Shown here: positions 41,797 through 53,700 of the stretch, piece after piece | Layout of the letters: each line of letters begins with the position of its first letter | How positions within the stretch are numbered: position 1 is the stretch's first letter | Source of the DNA: Timema cristinae | Taxonomy: Eukaryota; Arthropoda; Insecta; Phasmatodea; Timematidae | DNA: 64,000 nucleotides | Assembly (NCBI GenBank): GCA_039000515.1 | Contig: JBCFYV010000012.1 | Coordinates: 115,951,949-116,015,948, forward strand | Reading direction: 5' to 3' | The notes under the pieces: model-generated | The model's database searches: none | The model's input: the letters and a program-made list of their open reading frames with translations, nothing else | Told to the model about the DNA's origin: nothing | Translations under genes and position numbers: made by a program

Positions 41797-44700
41797 CTGT
41801 AAAATTTAGTTCAGGTTAAAAAGTAGTGTTTTTAAGGTGGGGATGTAAGGAACGCGGGAAAGGCAGGTGTTTTTGCAGTTTTTAATGCATGCTTCAGTAC
41901 AACCCTATAGTTTAAATCTCTTCCCAGGGGCATAGCGGTATTAGATGAGAAAATTTTTAAATGGAGATAAAAAGTTGTCATCCAATTCCAGGACACCCTC
42001 GACAGATTTTCAACAACTGTTGAGGTCACTACGCAAAGGAAATTAAACTACTAGGTTTGTACTGAAGCATGCACTAAAAAACCGCAAAAACACCTGCCTT
42101 TTCTCGCGCTATCTACAACCCTGCCTTAAGATAATAAACTGATTCACTTAAATAAAATTGGATATTAGATCATTTCAAGAACATAGCTGTTTAACAACAA
42201 ACTTTTAGCGATGGTATGAAGACTAAAGCGTCAAGGTTGTTTGGTCTGGTATGCTATTTACAAAGATCAGATTTGAATCCTCTCTAGGTGGATTGTGGTT
42301 TTTTCCATCCATTACTGTTTCCAGCCTGTGGCCTGGGTCAGTTTCTTATTCAAGCCATATATTTTCCACTACCGGCTTGATAGCCCTGTCAGGTGACCTG
42401 GCGGTCTAGGGGTAAGGTATCAGACTTCTGCGCTGGGGTCTATGGTTCAATCCTTGGTCACGGCACAGATTTATTTGATTACAAAACCCTTCACCTCTGA
42501 TAAGATGCGTATTAATCACAACTTGTGAATGTGGGAATGCCAGGCCTCCACCGTGGTTCGGATTCCACGTTAAACTGTAGGTCCTCCATTTCATCTCACA
42601 ATCACCCTACCATACACATTAGCTAAGTGCGTACAACCCAAACGGGTAGTAAGACGCGGTGCTAATAATAATAATAATTTAGTACGGTAATATAAATATA
42701 TTACTACCAGCATCCACCGACAGTTAAATTGTCATTACACTTTATCGTGGAATGTACCACCTTTGAGCCTAATATACACCCAAGACTACAAGCTACCACT
42801 GTCTTAGAGTTAGTTTGATGGGGTATAGTAAGTTCAGATAATCAACATGCACTTTTTGAACCAACTGATGATATCAACACAAGACATACAAATAGCTTAA
42901 TTCTAGAACAGGCGCAATACCCACTCCCATTACCATTAATTCGTCACTGTGAAAGGGGAAACCTGAATTTCAGCAATGATACATTTTTTGGCCATGTTGA
43001 GAATTGAACTCTAGACATCACCTTTTGTTTGGCGAGCCACCCATCCTCGAGTTGTTTCTCCGTGTCCTTCACCGCTCCTCCAGCCCTTTCAGTCCATCTT
43101 GTTTCACACTCAACTGCTCCAGGACGGATTGCTGGTTCTTCTCTGCGTCCAAGATATCTTGTTCAACTGATTTGATTTGCTAAACACGACGACAGAAAGT
43201 GCCACAGTTACAAACTGTAAATGTTACTAGGAATATACCTTTAACTATTTCCTTTCCTTCCTTTGGGGTATGGGACTCAATATCTGAACACTTTTTTTAA
43301 AAGAGTTGTTTTTAGATTATAATAAAATATCACCTTTATAAACAAGGATTGTGTATTTGTGATTTATCGTTTTTCTTTGAATAAATAAGATAAAATCCCT
43401 ATAAAACTAATACTGTTTCTTTAAGTCTCAAGAGTTAGTATGTAGGCAATTCAGATGTTGTAAACCATCCTTGAGTGTTAATGCTAATTAATATTTATAG
43501 CCTGAACTTGTGGTAAGAGAATGTGTGTGTGTACACACACACACACACATTTAATAGACAAACCTATTTGTGAGGGGCATAGTCGTGCACAGACATAACC
43601 AAGTAACAGTCTGGTCAAATAAAACTCTGTACTCTTACTGCGTCTTAACAAGTTTGTGGAAAAACAAGAGCAGAACAGAAATGTAATAAGATACAAAAAC
43701 TACACCAATCATTTATGTAGGCATGAAAGTTATAAGATTAAAAAAAACACCTTTCAAATGAAGTGGCGATGTTCCTTCCACCTAAAACACATTTGTATAA
43801 AAAATAGTCTTGCGCTTTACTTAGTCGCAACAAACTCACGCTGTTCACTTGTTTAAGCTTATTCTGGAGGTCTTCCAGTTTCTTCTGGAAGTTGATCCTC
43901 ACGTTGTTGGCACCCCTGATGTTCCTCTTCTCTCGAGCGTCTGCTACGTCCACGATGGCCTCTCGGCGAGATACGCACTGTTCCAGGTCCAGAACCAGCC
44001 TTCTTTGGACTCCCTTTAACTGAGAATAACGGACCTGGGACAGGGGGAGGTGACAAGTTTTGACTTTGCTTAAAACAAATGCCAGATTTTACAATTCCTA
44101 GGGCTGTGCGAACAGGGTATCTACCATGCGAAAAAATCCGAGAAAACTGGAATTTGAAGTGGCCGGGGGGAAAACTAGAATTTGATAATTGCCACAAAAA
44201 AAAAAAAAACCTGGGAAAATGTTTTACTCAAAATATAAAATATAACAATCATTAAATCAGAAAATCACAATGTGATTCAAACTGCTTTTTTTTATTTGTA
44301 GTTGTTTAATATATTTTTAAAGTTTCTGATTCCTAGTAGATTATGTAATACAAATAAAAAATGTTTTTTTAGAATTTTAAAACTTATTGCTATTCATGTA
44401 AAAATTAATAAAAAATCTGGGAGGATGGAGGGATGGAAGGGTGTGACATACTTTTGAATTGGGAATTTTAGGAAATGATCAGGTAAAAAGAAGGGAATTT
44501 CATTGATCGAGTTGAGTGGACACCATGTGCGAAGCTTTCAAAAACTTCGACTTTACTTTAAGTATTTATCATTTTGACTTTTATTTCGAAAGTAAAATTC
44601 CGAATTTGACGATTACAAATCCTCACAACAAAAGTATTTAAATAAAAATACATATTTGTGTTTAACTTTCGTCGTTTCGTGCTGTTTTATATTTATAATC

Positions 44701-47700
44701 ACAAATTATTGTTTACATGACAAGTATTTAAAATAACTAAATCACATATTGTTATAATAATTTAATTTATCAGCTTTATTAGCAAATAGGAGAGTCAGAA
44801 TCTACACACAATTGAAAAAACTGCAACATTACTTACTATAAAGAAAGGAAGAAAGAAAATTATAATTTTAGTAAGATTTTCTGGAAGACGCAAGGGACAA
44901 AAATAAAAACAAAAGTTGGAAAAAAATAGAAACTGATGGCATAAATATCCACGGACTATGTTGAAAAGAAGAAGTTGAAAAATTTAGGTTATTTACTGGA
45001 AAAGTGGACATGACTGCATAGCCATCATCAACCCGAATACACATTCTAAATTCTAGTAATGGTTTAATATGTAAAGCTGACAACCAAGGCTGTGAAGTCG
45101 AAGTTGAAGTTGGCAAAAATGTACCGACTCCAGCTTAAAAATAAAAACTTAGAATATTATTACAATAAATGATAAATATATCATTTTAACTTTATACTTT
45201 TTACTTTTTAAGAGCAATATTTGTAATTTGGATTGACAAATTTAAATAAATATTAATTCACAATGCTAAAGAAGCTTCCCATATCTATTGGAGTATTTTA
45301 CCCCTAGTTTTTATTATTAATTAATATACTTTTAATCTATTTATGAAGGATCAGAGTTGGACAGCATAAAAATAAAGGAGTCGAAGGCTTGGCATACTGA
45401 CTACACAGCCCTGTTGACAACTTAATCATCAACGCAGAACATCTATTGCAATATACCGCATTGAACAAAGAAAGCCAAGAATATAAGACCTTAACAAGCA
45501 AGCAGGAAAATTATTTACAAATCAAGAATCCAGCCACTAGAAACCAAATGTATCACTTTTGAATAAAATATACTGCCTGTTTGCAAATTAACATTTTTGT
45601 CAATTATATTAATTGTTTAGTTATATAATAAACTAAAAGAAGTGCCTAGCTTTGCCTGGGGTAGCCAGGCAATGCATTGCTACCTCGAGCAATACTTTTC
45701 TTTGCTTTAAGCAGCCAGAAAAATAAATCTTTTAATTCAATCTTTTCCTACCCAGTTTTAATAATATTTAAAAAACCTAATTCAAAATTAAGATTCCAAT
45801 TTTGAGGTGAACATGTTTGTGCAAAGGGCTACTAATTTTTGAAATTGCAGACCTCTTCGTGCTTAGATATTGTGCAATACTCAGTCATGACAAACAAACA
45901 CTTCATTTTACTAATATAAATTAATTATATATATATAATATTTTTCAAAGAAAATATATCTTTTTAAATATTTAAACTTTGATTTGGCTTTAGGAATATT
46001 TAATATTATTCGATTAACTTTTCTTCTAATTGAAAAATTAGACATGGCACACTCCAATAAATAATACAATAACTTTATATTACATATTAGTGTTGTGCAA
46101 AGCTTGAAAATTTCAACTTGGCCTCGAAACGAATGTCAGGTTTTGAATTTGCTTAAAAAAAAATGGCTTTGACAGTTACGAATATTCGCCAATAGTGGTA
46201 CTTTATTGCCATTCTTAATTGTACACAATACAAGAAAATCTGAATAAGTTTAATTGTAATTTGTGATCATAACTTGATTTATCTGAATCAAACTAAATAT
46301 GACAAACAAATGTGCAATAAAACATTTTCCAAGTAATTTTAATGCATAGTTAGTTATATATATTGCCAAAATGTATTTTTTAAGCATAAAATAATTTAAA
46401 ATAAATATTAGAACTTCGATTCTGCTTTGATAATATTTCATATATTCGATTCAAGTTCGCTTCGAATTGAAAAATTTGACTTCGCACACCCCTATAATAT
46501 ATATTTAAAACACTTCTTTCGGACACAGCACTTGTAAATTGGAGTCCTTCTTTTTAACCATTTTAGTACATTTGAAATGCAGTTTACGATAAACAAAGTT
46601 TATACCGCCGAAATATAAGAAGTCTAGTTGAACAAATTAAAATTTTCATTGAATATTTTCAGTGTGCATCATAAACAGATTAAATCTTCGAACCATCCAG
46701 TATTTAAAACCAAAATCTCTGAAGAGCTGGCTAGCCTGGTTCAAACGTTTGTTTGAGGGATTTTAATAAATGTTTGGACAGTGGCGGTCTCACCTCCATG
46801 CGATGTATCTCGGCCTTCATGTTGCCAATTTCCCCCTCCTTGCTGCGCTCCTGGTCCATCTCATCTTGTTCTCGACGGCCATCTGCAGCTTTTTCTCCCA
46901 GGCCAGGCTCTCCCTCTGGCTGTCCATCACTCTGTCACTCAGGTGAACCTTCTCCTGTTCTAGCTCTCGCAACTCCGCCTCCAGCTTCACAGACTCCATC
47001 TCAGCATCCTCAACAGGTCAAAGTGTTGTTACTTTTTTCTAGCACCGTGTGTTACTACCCTTTCGAGTTATACGCTTATGTATCAATTACGCTAACGATT
47101 TTAGGGATTGGAAAGTTATATTTAGAAGAAGTGTAACTGCATTTGCATGGAAGGAAAATGAAAAATCGCTCTCAGTACACCCAACCGAGATTCGAACCTC
47201 AATCTTCCCGTCATCAGCAGTCCAGTTTACTACAAGAGTAGCATGTTTGTTGTTACTTAAGGTGCATATACATCAGAGGAAAATATTCGAAGCAAGGTCG
47301 AATGAATACATAGCTCGACTGGGTTGACTTTTTCACACAGTATGAAGCAGTACTGCAGAAATGTCCTTGGCTGGAGCTTTATATTGTTAAAATCATTACT
47401 GATGTTTGATATTTCAAAGCAACTCGTTAAATTTCCTATTTCCAAGTTAATTCTAGTGCACTTTCATTTGTCCACTCCATTTGAACAAACACAAATGAGA
47501 GATAGTAAAACAAAATGAAATGATTGCCGCGAATGGTTGAATGCCTGTCTACACTGGAGGAAACATGCCTCACTCTGAGGTACCGACACAAGATGGCTCA
47601 GCCTCATGTTATTCACCGAATGGGCCGAGGATACTTCGGTTGTATACATTTAAGTATTTTTTCGGCCTCGACTTGCCTTTATTCAAATTTTCTTCTAATG

Positions 47701-50700
47701 TATACACACTTTTACACTGCATCTTACTTGAATGAGGTAAAGATGAGGAGGAAGATAGTATTTAGAAAAAATGTAAATATACATTTGCATGAAATAATGG
47801 TGAAAAACAATACTGAGATATATCTACCTTGAGCACATTAAGGTAGTGCCCCTGAGTGAGCACTGTGATATATCTACCTTGAGAATATTGAGGTAGAGCC
47901 CCTGAGTGAGCACTGTGATATATCTACCTTGATCACATTGAGGTAGTGCCCCTGAGTGAGCACTGTGATATATCTACCTTGAGAATATTGAGGTAGAGCC
48001 CTGAGTGAGCACTGTGATATATCTACCTTGATCACATTGAGGTAGTGCCCCTGAGTGAGCACTGTGATATATCTACCTTGAGATATTGAGGTAGTGCCCT
48101 GAGTGAGCACTGTGATATATCTACCTTGAGCACATTGAGGTAGTGCCCCTGAGTGAGCACTGTGATATATCTACCTTGATCACATTGAGGTAGTGCCCCT
48201 GAGTGAACACTGTGATATATCTACCTTGAGCACATTGAGGTAGTGCCCTTGAATGAACATGTTGTCCTTGTCAAGTTCCTCCTTATACCCACGCCGCTGG
48301 CAGAGTTGTAGGTTCAAGGTCACCAGCTTATGAAGCAAGTGTTTGATGGATCTCCCCACGCTGTGTTCCTCCTTGTTGTAGCGCTCAATCTCTTGCTCTA
48401 TCTTGAGGTTCTTCTGTTCCATAACCAACACCTCTGTAACAGACATCCATCCACCCCCTGATTATTGCCGGAGTAGTTCTATCGATTTTCTTTCAGCATT
48501 GAATGATTTTAAGGTTAAGTCAGTGAATAAGTAAATATTTTAAATAAAACCAAAATTGCTTATCTCCATAGACAAATGGCTAGCATTTGTGTAAAGGCTC
48601 GTTCTTTTACACGGAAAATATAAATCTTGGTGAAAAGAACTAAATACCAGCATGTTCGATTGTTGTGTCTGACTGAACCAGGTCTGTACTAGAGCCCAAA
48701 CACCAGCTATGCGCATAAAAAGTGTTTCCTGTCCTCTTTCTAAACAGTTCCTAGTGTATTTCCTTTTATTTATCCTCCTCATCTGTGATCCATTAGATGT
48801 GTTTAATATTTCAATTGAAAACAAAACTAAAAACAGCGCAAAAAAAGACGAAGAAACCACACTAAAACAAGCTCCGACAGACTAAATCCAAGTGTCTCTG
48901 ATTCTAACACACGCCAAACATATCAAGTGGATGTATCAGTTTTATATACATTTGTTATAGTTCTTTTAACATTGCGTCTTACTACTCGACAAATGTACTA
49001 ATTACAATATTATGTTATGGATGATTAAGGTTGAATTTAGAGAAAGTATACCCGCATTTATGTGGAGGGAGAGGAAAATATAACTTTAGCACACCCAAGT
49101 GAAATGTAAGTCTTGATCTCCCCATCATTGGCAGTCAGTATATTGCGAGAATGACACCTTGGACTATGCAGCCACCTGAGGGGATAGTGACATAGCTAAT
49201 CGCAAGGATTTACATTCTCCCCAACATTCTCCTCTGACTTGAGAATCTGGGGTTATGTCTCGACAATCTGCTCTGGAAAAATATTTCCCATGATTTAGTT
49301 CTCCATCCTCACTATAGGTGAATGCTGATGCCTTTTCTTAAAAAATAGTTTATTTTGTATTCCCTTGGTTAAATAATTTAATAATTGAAAGGATAATGGA
49401 GCGCTGTCGAAAAATTAATATTTTGATAATTCCGCTGCTGGCCACATCAACAAAATGCGATACTCCTTTCTTGTTTGGCGGTGAAAGGAAGGTCAGGGTT
49501 TGAATACCGGCTGGAAGTAGTGAGAATTTTTTTACTAAATGATTTCCCACTATTCTTCACCACAAATTAGGGTATATTTCCTCTAAATTCTACCTCTTAG
49601 TATTTGCCCCATTAATGTAACTAAAAGGATATTTTCTGGACATTTATAGATAAAAACAATAATAATACTAGCACAGCTTCTAAAATGTTGCCCTGTACCA
49701 ACATAAATTGTAAAATGTTGAGAGGTTCTCGAAAGAACGACAAATACGTTTACGCAGAATGTCTATCTCGTGAAGCTGCTCGTCCCTTTGGTGAGAAAGC
49801 TGGACAATGTGCCCCTGTTGCCGCAACCAGAACTGCTGCAATTTCTTCGATTGTTCCGTGGTCTCGTCAATCTTCTTGTTCAAGCTGTTGATCCTCAGTT
49901 CCTCGGGAGACATTACTTCTGTCTGTAATGTCAACGGGGATATTTACATATTGTTGTGACTTCTACAAGTTCTTTGACTCTAGGCTGTGCAACAAATCAA
50001 CAATATATTCAAAACAAAAACTAAGGATGTGAACTATGTTTCACCTGCAACTCTGATTCTGAGAGAAAATGTCATCAGATTCTTAATTATCTTTGTTTGT
50101 CACTGATTATTACTAGCAATTTGAACTAATAATACTGATGTGTTAGGGAGAGGGAAGGTTAATTTATAGAAAGTGTACCCGCATTTGTGTGGAGGGAGAG
50201 TAAAAAAAAACACCTGCAGTACCCTTTACCGGGATTTTAACCATAATTTCCTGTCTTCGACAGCCCAGTCTATTGCGAGAGTGACCATTCGACCACGGAA
50301 TTATATCACATTGTCAATTAATTGAATAAAACAACGAGGCTCAAGATAAAAAATTACTAGCCTATGGTTCATATCTTACTACTCCTATGGGTTTATTTAC
50401 ACCAATGGGGGAATATAAAGTTTATTTAGAGGAAATGTACTTGAATTTATGTGGAGGGAACGTAAAAATCTATTTAAGAAAAATCACTTGAGTATACGTG
50501 GTCAGGATTTGAACTTTAACCTCCTCATCCCCCAAAAAAACTTTGTCTATGTGCTCTGTCCATAGCCTCAGCCTCTTTTTTTTTTCATGACATCTTTAGA
50601 ATAAGTGTAGACAAGAATAAAAATTTAGGTGGAAATGTGCAATGATCCCTTAGGCTTACCGTTTCTAAGATTAAAATTCGCATCCAAGATTTGGTATTTT

Positions 50701-53700
50701 TAGTTTTATATGCAGTATAAACCTGGACATTGAATGTAAGAGAAACTAGGAAAGTGGAGGCCATATGGATGAAGTTTGTGAGGAACATGTTGGCTGTCAT
50801 GAGGAGAAACAAGATTAGGAATGAAGTTATCCGGCAAAGAGCGGGGTACAGGGAGTAGATGAGATAGTAGAGGAAGTAAGGATGAGATGGTATGGTCATG
50901 TGATGAGGATGTTGGAGTACATGAGATAGTAGAGAAAGCAATGAAGATTTAGAAGGAGACGATGCCAAAGAAAATGGTGGAAATTAAATATGTAGAAAAA
51001 AGACTGCAAGGGTAGCCAAGAAAGGGTTGAAAGGAGTAGATAAGAATATTAAAAACAAATAGATGGTGGAAGAAAAGAGTAAGCTGGAGGCATTTTACTA
51101 AACTTATGGGGTAAAATAAAGATTTTTAATTCAAGATTTGAATTAAAAAAAAAAGAGTATAACATAGTTTGTTCATCACAATGGTCAAGACAGATCTTAG
51201 AGCATAATTTACCCCGGTCTTGGAGACCATGCTCTCTAGCTTCTTGTTAAGCGTGTCGACGGCGCCCTGCTTCTTGCCGACTAGGAACTTGCTCTGCTTG
51301 AGATCTCGCTCCACTTGTAGCAGCTCCTTGTTCAGCAGGTTTAACTCCCCTTCCAGCTCCTCCAGCAGCAGTTCGTTGTGGGAGTTTGCCCCTCTGTGCT
51401 GCTCTATCTGCAGACTCGTCTGCGCTAGTAGGTTCTCTGTGGTGAAAAGCTGCACCTCCTGGAGGACGGAGAAAGAGACAGGGCACTCGACAGTACCAAA
51501 CCAAGGCTCGGGGACAGTTGAAAAAATGGTATAGGGTTAACACTGATTGTCAAAAAAGGTTGACACAATCAAGAATTTAGGGCTGATGGTCAGACACGGT
51601 TCAGTAAATCAAAATTCTAGAGTTAATAAGTAAAATAATACATGTATATATGGAAAATGTAAGCAAACCAAGAGTTGATTCAGCAGATTATTTGGGAAAC
51701 GAATGCCCTGTGTTTTGCCGAAAGCATAAACAGACTCGGTTGTTAAAAATATAACTGTATATGTTGTGTATGTTTAAACCGAGACACCTATACCTTGATT
51801 TTCTTATGAATGGACAATTGGAGCAACCTTTAAAAAATACTAACATTTTGTATTTTGTAATCAGCATTGATAATATTTTACTGTACTATTTAATAAATAT
51901 TGATAATATCTAACAAAAGTAACGGGTACAGATCACATAACTTGACGTATGAATATGTGAAAGTAGATCTAGCTAGTGACTTTTATACCTGTCAAATATG
52001 AAACATTGGTAGTTCTGGAGTGTAAATTGTTGAGATAAAACACAAGCTTTTGGTTAATCATAGGTACTTTCTTCAAGAGTCGAGAACAGACTGATTGTTG
52101 AAGGTGTGACTGCTGACATTACATATTTAAAATTAAGAATGCGACCCCTGAATCCCTCGAATCCTTAAGGATATTCAAGATTCGAGGGTTCGAGAAAATA
52201 TCGGATACAAGACTCAAAAAATTAATTGGAATTTGTTTTAGAGCACTAATACTGCGTACTGTTGGTTCAGAATTAATTATAATTATAGGATGAACTTAAC
52301 AACCAGACCCCAGACCAGTAATTTAACACTTAACTGAATGTATGAATGTTATAATAAATGGATTATAAGAAATAATGTTAACATTTAGTTAATTTTTGTA
52401 TTTTATATTACTCTATTAATAATATATTTATAATTTTTTCCAAGATTCGGATTCGGCATTCAAAGGTAAATTGGAGATTCGGATTCAAGATTCAGATTCG
52501 TAAAATAGTGGATTCTAAACAACTCTATTTAAAATATGAATTAGGTTATCTTGCAACCGCTCTTTGTCGCCAACTAACGGTTATTTTAAAGCTTGACTTT
52601 CCATTTGTTATAAATAATTCCTAGATATGTTAAGTCTGACCTTGGATATTTGTAGATATAATTCTCATCTTCTCGCCTCGTCCCTGTGCTGTATATTTTC
52701 AAAGAACTGACAAACGACTCATCCAATAGAGCTGTGACACATCGACCTGAAATGGAACTTAGTTTCCTCGTCGTTTCATAGCTCAGGATTGATTTCCATA
52801 GCGAGGAATGAGAAATTCTGAGAGAAGGGTGAGGGAGTACCCACTGCTCATGTATTCACTTTATTTTTATTCATAAAGATAAATAATCTTGAACTATTGG
52901 CCTAACCAAAAATCATTTTGACCGGCCCAATAGTACAAAACATTTTCAACGAACAAACATGAGGCCTCTTTTTCCTTAGTGTGATGTGACACATAGTTTT
53001 CTTCATTTGTTTGAAGTCCTCTTTATGGCCCCGCGACTAAACAAACTCTCTTGGGGGCTTGCTTCACTTAAGAGTACACTAACACTACCATCCTCTAATG
53101 TGGATAAAAAAAACCTTAGCGCCACTCCTACAGCTAAACCGAGATAAATTGCCTCTTTTGTGTGGCTAAGCTCCAACAAGAGTAGGAAGACGTGAAAAGT
53201 CTCGTATCTTTCCAGACATATCCCGCCAGAACTATTCCCGGCAAAAGAAATACCTCTGAACACAGACCATGAGCTCTCGCAGAAGTTTGGAGAGGTACGA
53301 ATGTGTGATCGACATCCTCACGAAAGAACAATGTAAACTCACCACAATCACAACAATGTCTCCGCCAGTATTTTATTTTATTTGAGGTATTTAACTTTTC
53401 ACTTTCTTTACCGACTGATTATATCATCACACGAGAATTTCTAGGATTGAGAGCTAAAAGGCCAATCAATTTCGTCGGGAAAGTTTTTTTCACACGCCAC
53501 ATGCCACAATCGACATGGGACTGACAGCTTCACTTCCCATTCGAATGAAGTTGTGCTACAGACTTTTATTGACCAAGAAAAGTCCTCCAACGCCGGCTGG
53601 GTTTGAACTCACTATCATCAGGTCCTGAGACGAGCACGTCATCCAAAGACCACAGAGGTCAACGACCTCCAGTAATTCTTAGGTAAGATCCCTCCTACTT

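Noticed and set aside
43522..43548. (GT)n(AC)n and other microsatellites as regulatory sites
   Set aside because: Simple repeats with no associated signal.
47874..48110. 78-codon minus-strand frame ([18 protein letters not shown] repeats)
   Set aside because: It is a translation of the 50-bp splice-donor array and is not an independent gene.
51220..51543. Frames of about 100 codons on both strands
   Set aside because: They are shadows of the CCDC40 exon at 51213-51458.
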